The notes under the pieces: model-generated
Told to the model about the DNA's origin: nothing
Database searches by the model: none
What the model saw: the letters and a program-made list of their open reading frames with translations, nothing else
From: Oscillospiraceae bacterium
Lineage (GTDB): Bacteria > Bacillota > Clostridia > Oscillospirales > Oscillospiraceae
NCBI GenBank assembly: GCA_017622995.1
Contig: JAGAQA010000033.1
Coordinates: 1-64,000 of the forward strand
Reading direction: 5' to 3'
Length of the DNA stretch: 64,000 nucleotides
Translations under genes and position numbers: made by a program
Part shown: one piece after another, positions 8,230 through 15,622 of the stretch
How positions within the stretch are numbered: the first letter of the stretch is position 1
Layout: each line of letters starts with the position of its first letter

Positions 8230-8257
8230 ATTGTATCACAAATCCAGAAAAATACAA
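8230..8257 (-). promoter_or_regulatory. Sigma-A promoter of the nusB-xse-ispA operon
   Basis: On the minus strand TTGTAT (8252-8257) and TACAAT (8230-8235) are separated by 16 nt. The -10 is 55 nt upstream of the Asp23 gene start. Confidence 0.65.
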
Positions 8258-8275
8258 CCATTTTCTATTGGGTTT

Positions 8276-8297
8276 CCGCTCCCCTTTTGGGGAGCGG
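8276..8297 (-). terminator. Hairpin after the ClpP-like gene
   Basis: A perfect 9 bp stem (CCGCTCCCC/GGGGAGCGG) with an AAAA loop starts 4 nt past the stop codon. It lacks a strong T-run, so termination is plausible but not certain. Confidence 0.45.
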
Positions 8298-8301
8298 CGT
8301 A

Positions 8302-9012
8302 TTATGAGGGATTTTCTTCCCGCTGCTTCTCCGCTTTTTTCTTGTCGATCATCCGGTGCAGGGCGGAAAGGGCGTCGCTGAGGCCCCCCAGTTTGTCGAT
8401 GAGGCCGGAAGACACGGCTTCCTTTCCATAGAGGATGGTGCCCACGTCTGTAGCCATCTCTCCCGTAGCCATCATATAGTTTACGAAGTCCTCCCGACTG
8501 ATCCGGGAGTTGGCGGTGACGAAATCCGCAATCTGCTCCTGAATCCGCTGGAAGTAGCGGAAGGTCTGGGGCGCGCCCACCACCAGGCCGGTCATCCGCA
8601 CCGGGTGCACCGTCATGCTGGCGGTGGGGGTAATGAAGGATTCCTTGGTGCATACCGCCAGAGGGATGCCAATGGAGTGCCCGCCCCCCAGCACCAGGGA
8701 TACCGTGGGCTTTTTCATCCCGGCGATCATTTCCGCGATGGCAAGCCCTGCCTCAATGTCCCCGCCCACGGTATTGAGAAGCAGCAGCAGGCCATCCACA
8801 TCGTCGCTTTCCTCGATGCCCGCAAGCAGGGGCAGAACGTGCTCATATTTCGTGGTTTTCACCGTCTCCGGTGCCACCTGATGGCCCTCCACCTGGCCGA
8901 TGATGGTAAGGGTATAGATGTTGCCCCTGCTGGAGCGGGTCATGTCGGAGCCCAGCTCCACAACCTGCTCCCGCTCCTCTTTTTTCATGTCCGCGTTTTT
9001 GTCCAAATCCAT
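8302..9012 (-). CDS. ClpP-class serine protease (TepA/YmfB-like)
   Basis: This 236-residue protein has a crotonase/ClpP fold. The nucleophile lies in GGGHSIGIPLAV, the histidine in TVHPVRMTG, and the helix GTILYGKEAVSSGLID is the usual region of the catalytic aspartate. The sequence resembles the TepA (translocation-enhancing, spore-associated) branch more than canonical ClpP, having a charged N-terminal extension and lacking the usual ClpP start. The ATG at 9012 was chosen because AAAGGAGG is 7 nt upstream; longer in-frame starts at 9033 and 9045 lack a site. In Bacillus the relative is linked to sporulation, but the target here is unknown. Confidence 0.82.
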   Translation of the reverse strand: MDLDKNADMKKEEREQVVELGSDMTRSSRGNIYTLTIIGQVEGHQVAPETVKTTKYEHVLPLLAGIEESDDVDGLLLLLNTVGGDIEAGLAIAEMIAGMKKPTVSLVLGGGHSIGIPLAVCTKESFITPTASMTVHPVRMTGLVVGAPQTFRYFQRIQEQIADFVTANSRISREDFVNYMMATGEMATDVGTILYGKEAVSSGLIDKLGGLSDALSALHRMIDKKKAEKQREENPS

Positions 9013-9065
9013 ATTCCGCGCCTCCTTTTCCATAGATTGCCCCATTTTTATGGATCCATTCCCTA

Positions 9066-9094
9066 TTGCGAAAGCGGCGTCTATGGGTTATAAT
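9066..9094 (+). promoter_or_regulatory. Sigma-A promoter for the YbaK-like gene
   Basis: TTGCGA (9066-9071) and a perfect TATAAT (9089-9094) are separated by 17 nt. The start codon at 9111 follows closely, so the leader is short. Confidence 0.75.
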
Positions 9095-9110
9095 AGCCAG
9101 GGTGATTGAA

Positions 9111-9584
9111 ATGTCTGCAAAAACAAATGCGGTCCGAATGGTGGAAAAAGCCGGAATCGCCTATGAAGAAAAATTTTACGACTGCGAGGAATCCGACCTC
9201 AGCGGCACCCACGCCGCCCAGGTGCTTGGGCTTCCCGAGGAACAGGTTTTCAAAACGCTGGTTGCCCGGGGGGCTAAAACCGGAATCAATGTATTCTGCA
9301 TCCCCGTGTGCTGTGAGCTGGACCTGAAAAAGGCCGCCAAAGCCGCCGGTGACAAGAATATGGAGCTGGTAGCCGTAAAAGAGCTTCTGGGCCTGACGGG
9401 CTATATCCGCGGGGGCTGCAGCCCTGTGGGAATGAAGAAAAAGTACCCCACATTCATAGATGAGCTGTGCTGTCTCAGCGATACCATTGCCGTTTCTGCC
9501 GGAGAGCGGGGCCACCAGATGCTCCTGCCGCCGGAGGACCTGATCGCGCTTGTGGACGCAAAGACAGCGGATCTCACCGTTTAG
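9111..9584 (+). CDS. ybaK: Cys-tRNA(Pro)/Cys-tRNA(Cys) deacylase, YbaK/EbsC family
   Basis: This 157-residue single-domain editing protein hydrolyses mischarged aminoacyl-tRNA in trans. Visible features are MSAKTNAVRMVEKAGI at the start, the substrate-site lysine in QVFKTLV, and the conserved GYIRGGCSPVGMKKK loop with its GCSP motif. The start was set at the ATG at 9111, because upstream in-frame codons fall inside the promoter. The TSCPD gene follows after 21 nt and is probably cotranscribed. Confidence 0.9.
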   Translation: MSAKTNAVRMVEKAGIAYEEKFYDCEESDLSGTHAAQVLGLPEEQVFKTLVARGAKTGINVFCIPVCCELDLKKAAKAAGDKNMELVAVKELLGLTGYIRGGCSPVGMKKKYPTFIDELCCLSDTIAVSAGERGHQMLLPPEDLIALVDAKTADLTV

Positions 9585-9605
9585 AGAGAAAGGAAGAACC
9601 ACATT

Positions 9606-9854
9606 ATGCATTACGAATACACAACCAAGGGCACCTGCTCCCGGACCATCTTCTTCGACATTGAAGACGGAAAGCTCCACAACGTACAGTTTATCGGCGG
9701 CTGCAACGGCAACCTGAAGGGCATCGGCGCCCTGGTGGAGGGCCTGAATGCCGAGGATGTGATCGCCAAGGTGGAGGGCATCCGCTGCGGCATGAAGAGC
9801 ACCTCCTGCCCCGATCAGCTGGCAAAGGCCCTGAAGGAAGCACTGAACAAATGA
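9606..9854 (+). CDS. TSCPD domain protein (TIGR03905 type)
   Basis: This 82-residue protein has the FIGGCNGNLKGI strand-turn, the invariant GIRCGMKSTSCPDQL tail that gives the family its name, and an acidic middle. The same domain occurs as a tail of B12-dependent ribonucleotide reductases, but free-standing members are uncharacterised. A GAAAGGAAG site precedes the ATG. Confidence 0.85.
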   Translation: MHYEYTTKGTCSRTIFFDIEDGKLHNVQFIGGCNGNLKGIGALVEGLNAEDVIAKVEGIRCGMKSTSCPDQLAKALKEALNK

Positions 9855-9860
9855 CAGCAC

Positions 9861-9890
9861 AACCGGGACTGGTTTTCACCAGCCCCGGTT
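9861..9890. terminator. Left flanking hairpin of structured repeat A
   Basis: AACCGGGaCTGG / CCAGcCCCGGTT with a TTTTCA loop begins 6 nt after the TSCPD stop codon and ends in TTTGATCTTG. It may act as a terminator. The same hairpin occurs inverted at the other end of the element (10138-10167). Confidence 0.6.
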
Positions 9891-10137
9891 TGATCTTGTC
9901 GGAAAATCCCTTCGGGCTTTTCCGACAATTTTGCAGTCTGCTGCGCGCATAATTTGTTCGCCGCAGGCGAACAAATTCCACACTTGCAGCCTGAGATGTA
10001 TTTTCTGCCAGGTACAGAAGGTGAATTGCCCCGAAGGGGCAAGAGAAGCCACCCTGGGGTGCGCCCCGGCAGAAAATCATTAAGATTCTTTTCGCTGCTG
10101 ACGCAGCGAACTCTGCGAGGCTTTATTGACAGTCTGT
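9891..10137 (-). repeat. Structured dispersed repeat, copy A
   Basis: Read on the minus strand, this copy aligns along most of its length with copy B at 58050-58248. Shared blocks are AAGCCTCGCAGAGTTCGCTG, a TTTTCTGCC/GGCAGAAAA pair, ACATCTCAGGCTGCAAG, the hairpin TTTGTTCGCC-nnn-GGCGAACAAA, TATGCGCGCAGCAGACTGCA and a final long hairpin with a GCCCGAAGGG loop. Stems are kept by paired changes: TGTCGGAAAA/TTTTCCGACA here, TGGCGAAAAA/TTTTTCGCCA in copy B. Copy A carries an extra hairpin-rich insert of about 40 nt between the GCCGGGGCG and GTACCTGG blocks. No protein-coding frame is convincing. Confidence 0.8.
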
Positions 10138-10168
10138 AACCGGGGCCGGTGAAAACCAGCCCCGGTTT
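10138..10168 (-). terminator. Right flanking hairpin of repeat A, terminator of the pyruvyltransferase-like gene
   Basis: AACCGGGGCcGG / CCaGCCCCGGTT with a TGAAAA loop lies 3 nt past the stop of the minus-strand gene. It is the inverted near-copy of 9861-9890. Confidence 0.55.
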
Positions 10169-10170
10169 CT

Positions 10171-11211
10171 TCATGCTTGCAGGAATTTGTCCAGCGCATC
10201 GAACTGCTGCCCGGCTTCCTGTTTGAGCTTTGAAATGTCCAGTCTTCCCTCCTGACGCCGGGCCATTTCCAGCAGCTCCGGACCGGTACAGGTTTCCCCC
10301 TTCAGCGCGTTCCACATGGGGCCCTGAAAGCCGGCGTCCTCCAGTACATGGGTCTGCTTGCTGCTGTAGAGGATGGGCACTACGTTTTTTCCCAGCACCC
10401 AGCCCAGGATCATGGCATGGAACCGGGTGGCCAAAATGGTTTCGCAGCCGTTCATCTCCTCCAGGAAGGTATCCACGTCTCCCTGATAGAGCACACAGGT
10501 AAGGTCCCCGGGATCGGCTGTTCGTGTCCGGATGGCCTCCATGGCCTCCCCGTCCCCTTCCGACCGGCAGAAGCCCAGCAGCTTCACGGGGATATGCTCC
10601 TTCCGGCACAGATCGCACAGCCCGGCAATGGCATCGTAGTAGCTTTGCCGCAGGCTGTCATCCTGAAAGGCACCCTTACGGGATACCACACTGATGCCGA
10701 TTCCTTGGCCCCGGCAGGGGCTCTGGACGGGAGCCCAGTCATAGAGCACGTCCGGCGCGCAGGTTACCCGAGGAAGCCCCCGGAACTGCGCATAGGAAAA
10801 CCGGTCCCGAAAGCAGCAGCCCGCGGCAGAAGCCAGGGCACTGCTGAGCTTTTGCCGGTAGGCGGGGCTGTAGCTGTCCTCGCAGTTGGCGCCGATGAGA
10901 AAGGTCCCTTCCAGATAATCCGTAGGGGCGCCCTCCCAGAAAATCGACCCGCCGATGGCCACCCTGCCGTCCAGCCCCTGGCCGTCAAAGACTTCCCTTC
11001 GGGGGATGTGCAGCGTGTGGGTCAGCTTTCTGCGGATGCGGTCCCAGGTGCCGGGAAGAATGAGGTTGGGCTGGTCCCGAAAGGCATTCTGATTTTCCCC
11101 CAGGGCATACAGATAGAATCGGGTCCCCGGATAACGGCGGGCCAGCTGCAATACAAACAGGTCGTCTCCCAGATTGCTCTGGCAGTAGGCCCGGATAAAC
11201 ATTTTTTTCAT
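10171..11211 (-). CDS. Polysaccharide pyruvyl transferase family protein
   Basis: This 346-residue protein has a GT-B-like fold of the PF04230 family (CsaB/WcaK relatives). The N-terminal NLGDDLFVLQLARRYP matches the usual GDD-containing first loop. The C-terminal ATRFHAMILGWVLGKNVVPI followed by YSSK is the hallmark H-A-x-I-x-G/P block. Relatives transfer ketal pyruvate from phosphoenolpyruvate to cell-wall or exopolysaccharide sugars, but no glycan cluster is nearby and the acceptor is unknown. There is no signal peptide. It is monocistronic, between a structured repeat and a MITE. Confidence 0.78.
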   Translation of the reverse strand: MKKMFIRAYCQSNLGDDLFVLQLARRYPGTRFYLYALGENQNAFRDQPNLILPGTWDRIRRKLTHTLHIPRREVFDGQGLDGRVAIGGSIFWEGAPTDYLEGTFLIGANCEDSYSPAYRQKLSSALASAAGCCFRDRFSYAQFRGLPRVTCAPDVLYDWAPVQSPCRGQGIGISVVSRKGAFQDDSLRQSYYDAIAGLCDLCRKEHIPVKLLGFCRSEGDGEAMEAIRTRTADPGDLTCVLYQGDVDTFLEEMNGCETILATRFHAMILGWVLGKNVVPILYSSKQTHVLEDAGFQGPMWNALKGETCTGPELLEMARRQEGRLDISKLKQEAGQQFDALDKFLQA

Positions 11212-11264
11212 AACGCGCCTCCTGTGTTTTGTATATCATAGCATATCCGCTTCCGTGAAGCAAG

Positions 11265-11424
11265 GGAACCTCTGAACAAATCGTCTGCGGCTGAGCAGCG
11301 GATCTTTTGCTCTGAAAGTGCAGTTTGAAAACAGGAAATACATACAGTATTCCTCTGTTTTCCAAACCTTCTGTCAAATCAAAATCTCTCGCTGTCAGCT
11401 CATGCCGACTTATTCAGAGCTTCC
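11265..11424. mobile_element. MITE-like 160 bp element with terminal inverted repeats
   Basis: The left end GGAACCTCTGAACAAATCG and the inverted right end GGAAGCTCTGAATAAGTCG match at 16 of 19 positions. The element is flanked on both sides by CAAG (11261-11264 and 11425-11428), a likely 4 bp target-site duplication. Inside, GAAAACAG and CTGTTTTC form an internal palindrome. There is no transposase frame, so a full-length parent element elsewhere would be needed for movement. Confidence 0.75.
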
Positions 11425-11455
11425 CAAGAAAGACCTTGCGCAGAACGGGCAGTTA

Positions 11456-11490
11456 TGGTATCATCCTTACGGAAAGAAAGGATGATACCA
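11456..11490 (+). promoter_or_regulatory. 13 bp perfect inverted repeat covering the HAD gene start
   Basis: TGGTATCATCCTT (11456-11468) and AAGGATGATACCA (11478-11490) are separated by 9 nt. The second arm contains the ribosome binding site and the A of the ATG. If transcribed whole, it would sequester the translation start. If a weak promoter (TTGCGC at 11436, TATCAT at 11459) is used, it would instead act as a DNA operator. Confidence 0.6.
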
Positions 11491-12137
11491 TGTTTGAACG
11501 GAGTATGCTCTTTGACCTGGACGGCACCCTGACCGACTCTGGCGAGGGCATTATCAACTGCGCCCAGTACGCGTTTCGGCAAATGGGCTACCCGGTTCCC
11601 AAGCGGGAGGAGATGGGTGTGTTTGTGGGCCCGCCCCTGTGGCAGAGCTTTATCAAGTTCGGCATTCCCCCGGAAAGGGCCGATGAAGCGGTGGAGGTGT
11701 TCCGCAGCCGCTACATCCCCATCGGAAAATTCGAGAACACCCCCTACCCCGGCATCCGGGAGCTGCTGGAAGATCTGAAGGACAGAGGCTGGGCGCTCTA
11801 TGTGGCAACCTCCAAGCCGGAGGTCACCGCCATTGAAATCCTGGAGCATTTTGACCTGGCAAAATACTTCAGCCTGATCTGCGGCGCGGACATGGGCCAT
11901 GATCGGGAAAAGAAAAGCGATGTCATTCGCTATCTGCTGAAGCAAAGTCCCCAGGGCGGCAGGACAATCATGGTAGGCGACACCAAATATGATGTTCTGG
12001 GCGCCGCGGAGCTTGGAATCCCCACCATCGGCGTCAGCTGGGGCTATGGAGATGTGCAGGAAATGAAGGATGCCGGCGCCATGGCCATTGTGAACAGTCC
12101 CCAGGAGCTTTTGGAGCTGGCAGAAACCATCAAATAA
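11490..12137 (+). CDS. HAD-superfamily phosphatase, phosphoglycolate phosphatase-like
   Basis: This 215-residue haloacid-dehalogenase hydrolase has motif I as FDLDGTLTDSGEGI, motif II as YVATSKP, the motif III lysine before the loop (REKKSDVI) and motif IV as MVGDTKYDVLGA. A helical cap of subfamily I lies between motifs I and II. Relatives dephosphorylate phosphoglycolate, pyrophosphate or nucleotides; the substrate cannot be read from sequence. The ATG at 11490 has GAAAGGATG upstream. An open frame continues upstream into the MITE but is not conserved-looking. Confidence 0.85.
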   Translation: MFERSMLFDLDGTLTDSGEGIINCAQYAFRQMGYPVPKREEMGVFVGPPLWQSFIKFGIPPERADEAVEVFRSRYIPIGKFENTPYPGIRELLEDLKDRGWALYVATSKPEVTAIEILEHFDLAKYFSLICGADMGHDREKKSDVIRYLLKQSPQGGRTIMVGDTKYDVLGAAELGIPTIGVSWGYGDVQEMKDAGAMAIVNSPQELLELAETIK

Positions 12138-12142
12138 CACCG

Positions 12143-12166
12143 ATCCCCGCCGACTCCGGCGGGGAT
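12143..12166. terminator. Convergent terminator between the HAD and CarD genes
   Basis: A 10 bp stem ATCCCCGCCG/CGGCGGGGAT with an ACTC loop is followed on the plus strand by TGTGTTTAAT. It also lies just past the CarD-gene stop on the minus strand. Confidence 0.7.
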
Positions 12167-12171
12167 TGTGT

Positions 12172-12684
12172 TTAATCCTGGGTCTGTTCCTGAAGGCGGC
12201 TTGCCAGGTATTCCAAGGCCTCGGCGTTGGTGTAGCCCAGAACTGCCTGTATTTCCCCTGCCAGGATCTTCTCCGCGTCGTGGAGGAAATTCTCATCACA
12301 GATGTGGAGCTTCTTTCCACAGTCCTTCTGCCGCTGCCGGTGAAGGTACAGACTGTAGACGGTCTGGGCAAGCTTTTCCCGGCTGCCGCTGCCGGATAGC
12401 TCCCGATAGAGCTGCTTGCGCCGGTTTTCGTCCCCGATCCAGCAGTCTGTGTGCACCCTTTCGGAGGTAAGCAGGGCGGACAATTCCTCCCGGCTCAGAA
12501 GCGGGGACACCTTCTGCATGGCTGCCGGATTGTGCATGGGCACAAAATATTGGCTGCCGCCCCGGTTCACGGGCTCCAGCACCAGATACCGGCGGCTGAC
12601 CCGGTCCACGACCCGGTCCTGGACCTGACTGATCCGGCAAACACCGTGGATCCCGTATACGACCAACTGGCCCACCTGATACAT
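12172..12684 (-). CDS. CarD-like transcription regulator
   Basis: This 170-residue protein has an N-terminal Tudor-like RNA-polymerase-interaction domain (YQVGQLVVYGIHGVCRI, then YLVLEPVN and YFVPMHN) and a helical C-terminal DNA-binding part. CarD proteins bind the RNA polymerase beta subunit and stabilise open complexes. The start ATG at 12684 has GGGAGG 9 nt upstream. It is shorter in its C-terminus than some paralogues but otherwise ordinary. Confidence 0.88.
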   Translation of the reverse strand: MYQVGQLVVYGIHGVCRISQVQDRVVDRVSRRYLVLEPVNRGGSQYFVPMHNPAAMQKVSPLLSREELSALLTSERVHTDCWIGDENRRKQLYRELSGSGSREKLAQTVYSLYLHRQRQKDCGKKLHICDENFLHDAEKILAGEIQAVLGYTNAEALEYLASRLQEQTQD

Positions 12685-12810
12685 AGCCGCTTCCTCCCAA
12701 TCCAAAAAATCCTCTGAATTTATTTTATCAAAAAAGACGGGATTTTTCACGATGGGATTTTTCACGAATTATTCCGTACCGTATTTGGGCATTTTTACCC
12801 GAAATTGGAG

Positions 12811-14637
12811 CTAATCGAATATCAGATCCACACCATAGTGCCGCAGCCAGAAATCGGTCTGCAAAAAGTAGGCAATGACCTGGGGCCGGCGCATGAGCTG
12901 GCCGTACCAGGGCCAGGGGCTGGACCCATTCAGCAGGGAAACCAGCGCGTCTTTTCTGACCAGGCTGAACAGCGGCGCATCCTTTGCTTTCAGAAGCGCA
13001 TCCATTTTTTCTTCCAGCAGAGCTTCATACCTGGGGTCAAAGGTCTTTGGATAGGGGCTCTTTTTCCGGTGGGCCACTTCCCGGGGCAGCAGGCCCCCCA
13101 TGGCCTGCCGCAGAAGGCCCTTCTCTTCCCCGCCGTAATCCTTGTATTCCCAGGGAACGACATAGAGGTATTCCGCGATTCGGTAGTCGCAGAAGGGCAC
13201 CCGGACCTCCAGCCCCCAGTACATGCTCATCCGGTCCTTCCGGTCCAGCAGGGTCTGCATGAACCAGCGAAAATTCAGATTGACCATTTCCTTCATTCGT
13301 TTTTCCAGAGGAGAACAGTCGGGGTTTATATCGCTTTCCCGGCAGGTTGATTGGTATGCATCGTTTACAAAGGCAACGGGATCCAGGTGCTTTGTGACGG
13401 CATCGGTGAGCAGGCTGGCCCGTTGGGCGGTATTCTGTGCCCAGGGGAAACCGTCCCGGCTCCGGACCTCCGGGTCCCGATACCAGGGATAACCGCCGAA
13501 GATCTCATCGGCGCACTCCCCGGAGAGGGCCACCTTCACATGGGAACGGATCCGCTTGCAGAATACCAGCAGGGAAAAATCCACGTCCGCCATCCCCGGA
13601 AGATCCCGGGCAACGGTGGCATCCTCCAGGGCATCCGCCAGCTCCTCCGGGGTCAGTTCCCATTTGTGGCTGCGGCTGCCGATAAACCGCGCCATTTGGT
13701 CGATGTAGGCCCGGTCTGAGGTGGGCTGAAACTTTCCGGGAGTAAAGAACTTTTCTTCATCCCGGTAGCCGATGGAAAAGGTATCCAGCGCCTCCCCGGT
13801 CTCCCGCCGGTCCCGGGCCACCAGAGCGCTGATGATGCTGGAATCCAGCCCCCCGGACAGGAAGGTGCCCAGAGGCACATCCGAAACCGTCTGCCGCCGG
13901 ATGGCATCCGTGACCAGCTCCCGGACGCTTTCCACCGTTTCCGGGAAGGTTTCCTCATGGACCCGGTCCCGCAAGAACCAGTACCGCTTCACTTCCAGCT
14001 TCCCCCCGGCAAAGGTCGCCCACTGCCCCGGCTCCAGCTCCCGAATGCCCCGGAAAACGCCGCTTCCCGGGATCCGCCCGGGGCCCAAAAGCAAAATCTG
14101 GGCCGCTCCCTGGGCATCCAGGCTGGCGCTTACCCCGGGATAGGAAAGGATGGTTTTGATTTCCGAGGCAAACAGCAGCGTAGCTCCCTGCACCCGGAAG
14201 AAAAGAGGCTTCACCCCCATCCGGTCCCGGGCCAGAAACAGGTGCTGCTCCCGCTCCTGCCAAACCGCGAAGGCAAAAATGCCGTTGAGCCTGGTGAGGC
14301 TTTTCGCTCCCCACCGGACATAGGCGTGAAGCACCACCTCCGTATCCGAGGCAGTCAGAAACCGGTGCCCCAGGCTTTCCAGCTCCCGGCGGATTTCCGC
14401 CGTATTGTACAGCTCCCCGTTATAGACCATGGTGTAACGCTCCCCTGCCCAATCCAGCGTCATGGGCTGACTGCCCCCGGCAGGATCGATCACAGCCAAT
14501 CGGGTATGCAGCAGCGTACAGGCCGGGGTACTGTACACGCCGCTGCCGTCGGGGCCCCGCCGGGCCATGGTGGAGAGCATCTTCCGCAGGGTCGGCTCAC
14601 TGGCTTCCAGCCCAACCATCCCGGAAATGGCACACAT
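12811..14637 (-). CDS. asnB: Asparagine synthase (glutamine-hydrolysing)
   Basis: This 608-residue enzyme makes asparagine from aspartate, ATP and glutamine. It has an N-terminal class II glutaminase domain with the nucleophile Cys directly after Met (MCAISGMVG), RRGPDGSG and YNGELYN. The synthetase domain carries the P-loop LSGGLDSSIISAL and SGECADEIFGGYPWY. The start at 14637 was chosen because it exposes the catalytic cysteine; an ATG two codons upstream has better spacing from GAGGAG but would need extra processing. No partner genes are nearby. Confidence 0.93.
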   Translation of the reverse strand: MCAISGMVGLEASEPTLRKMLSTMARRGPDGSGVYSTPACTLLHTRLAVIDPAGGSQPMTLDWAGERYTMVYNGELYNTAEIRRELESLGHRFLTASDTEVVLHAYVRWGAKSLTRLNGIFAFAVWQEREQHLFLARDRMGVKPLFFRVQGATLLFASEIKTILSYPGVSASLDAQGAAQILLLGPGRIPGSGVFRGIRELEPGQWATFAGGKLEVKRYWFLRDRVHEETFPETVESVRELVTDAIRRQTVSDVPLGTFLSGGLDSSIISALVARDRRETGEALDTFSIGYRDEEKFFTPGKFQPTSDRAYIDQMARFIGSRSHKWELTPEELADALEDATVARDLPGMADVDFSLLVFCKRIRSHVKVALSGECADEIFGGYPWYRDPEVRSRDGFPWAQNTAQRASLLTDAVTKHLDPVAFVNDAYQSTCRESDINPDCSPLEKRMKEMVNLNFRWFMQTLLDRKDRMSMYWGLEVRVPFCDYRIAEYLYVVPWEYKDYGGEEKGLLRQAMGGLLPREVAHRKKSPYPKTFDPRYEALLEEKMDALLKAKDAPLFSLVRKDALVSLLNGSSPWPWYGQLMRRPQVIAYFLQTDFWLRHYGVDLIFD

Positions 14638-14670
14638 GAACATCACACTCCTCTTTTCACAGTATGATTC

Positions 14671-14700
14671 TGAATGATTTTTCGTTCCCGGCAAATACTA
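14671..14700 (+). promoter_or_regulatory. Sigma-G-like promoter before the 142-residue protein gene
   Basis: TGAATG (14671-14676) and AATACTA (14694-14700) are separated by 17 nt. This is close to the forespore sigma-G pattern (TGAATA, 17-18 nt, CATACTA). The start codon lies 20 nt downstream. Confidence 0.5.
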
Positions 14701-14719
14701 GCCCCGGGAGGGATGCCTT

Positions 14720-15148
14720 ATGAAAAACAGTCAGCAGATCCTGAGCTCGGTACTGAAAACAACACAGATGGGACAGATTGGAATCCGCAGCGTATTGGAT
14801 ACCCGGATGCGGCCGGGTCTTCGGCGGGCCTTGGAGCAGCAGCTGCGGGAATACGATCAGATTGAAACGGAGGCCCACGCCCTGGCCTCTCAGCGGGGCT
14901 GGGAGCTGAAGGATCTGGACCCGGCTCTGCGGATGATGTCCAACATGGTTACCCGGATGAAGCTGTCCGCAGGCGGATCCGAATCCAAAATTGCCGATAT
15001 GATGATCCAGGGCAGCACCAAGGGCATGATCAAGGGGCTCCGGAATATGCACCAGTTCCCCCGGGAGGACAGCCGGATCAGCGCCCTTTCTCAGAAGCTG
15101 CTGGACACGGAAAACGCCAATATCCGTCAGATGCAGGCATTTCTGTAA
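14720..15148 (+). CDS. Helical hypothetical protein, possibly ferritin-like/spore-associated
   Basis: I do not recognise this 142-residue protein with certainty. It is predicted almost wholly helical, without signal peptide, membrane segments or cysteines. A Met-rich middle (LRMMSNMVTRMK) and the C-terminal ISALSQKLLDTENANIRQMQ recall four-helix bundles of the DUF2383/spore-coat CotF type. GGGAGGGATG precedes the ATG. It follows a sigma-G-like promoter and precedes the SpoIID-like operon, so a spore role is a reasonable inference. Confidence 0.6.
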   Translation: MKNSQQILSSVLKTTQMGQIGIRSVLDTRMRPGLRRALEQQLREYDQIETEAHALASQRGWELKDLDPALRMMSNMVTRMKLSAGGSESKIADMMIQGSTKGMIKGLRNMHQFPREDSRISALSQKLLDTENANIRQMQAFL

Positions 15149-15152
15149 AATC

Positions 15153-15186
15153 ACGCCGCCAGGAGCTTCCGGCGGCGCACCTTTTT
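15153..15186 (+). terminator. Terminator between the helical protein gene and the SpoIID-like operon
   Basis: A hairpin with outer arms GCCGCC/GGCGGC is followed by CACCTTTTTG. It overlaps the -35 region of the next promoter. Confidence 0.65.
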
Positions 15187-15205
15187 GCTGGTTTTTGCAT
15201 ATACT
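15177..15205 (+). promoter_or_regulatory. Sigma-E/sigma-K-like promoter of the SpoIID/PG-binding operon
   Basis: CATATACT (15198-15205) matches 7 of 8 positions of the sigma-E -10 pattern CATACAmT. GCACCTT lies 14 nt upstream as a weak -35. An AC at 15179-15180, 17 nt before CATA, would fit sigma-K instead. The same CATATACT occurs before the three-gene operon at 19689. Confidence 0.5.
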
Positions 15206-15233
15206 GCTTCGAAACCCGAAAGGAGGATACGCC

Positions 15234-15614
15234 ATGCCTGAAAACGGCTACATAACAGCCAGAGCCTATATGAGCGAAGCCCAGCTTCCCCTGAGCAATG
15301 TGGCGGTGACCATCGTCTCATCCGACGGCACCGCCATTGCCATGCGTCTGACCAACCGCAGCGGCCTTACGGAGCCCGTTGCCATCCCCACCCCGGAACG
15401 GTCGGAAAGCGAACAGCCGGAGGAAAACGGCCGTCCCTTTACCGACATTACCATTTATGCCTGGAAAAGCGGTTTCGAGCAGGTGGCGGCCCGGAATGTG
15501 CAGGTTTTCTCCGGAATCACCACCATTCAGGACCTGGAAATGGTGCCCCTGTCTGAGCTTCCGGACCGCTGGGATGAAAACGTGCTCTACAACACGCCGC
15601 CCCAGAATCTATAG
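15234..15614 (+). CDS. Small beta-sandwich-like protein preceding the SpoIID-like gene
   Basis: This 126-residue protein has a carboxypeptidase-regulatory-like or prealbumin-like pattern: an N-terminal ITARAYMSEAQLPLSNVAV strand pair, TDITIYAWKSGFEQVAARNV and a strand ending in ITTIQDLEMVPL. It has no signal peptide and no cysteine. AAAGGAGG precedes the ATG. It is first in a three-gene unit (8 nt gap, then a 4 nt overlap) with two peptidoglycan-binding proteins. Function unknown; a spore-coat or cortex structural role is inferred from context. Confidence 0.65.
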   Translation: MPENGYITARAYMSEAQLPLSNVAVTIVSSDGTAIAMRLTNRSGLTEPVAIPTPERSESEQPEENGRPFTDITIYAWKSGFEQVAARNVQVFSGITTIQDLEMVPLSELPDRWDENVLYNTPPQNL

Positions 15615-15622
15615 GAGGATGT

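Noticed and set aside
9691-10618. Open frames spanning repeat A
   Set aside because: They run through palindromes in all frames, with stop-free arms from stem symmetry, and have no ribosome site or family similarity.
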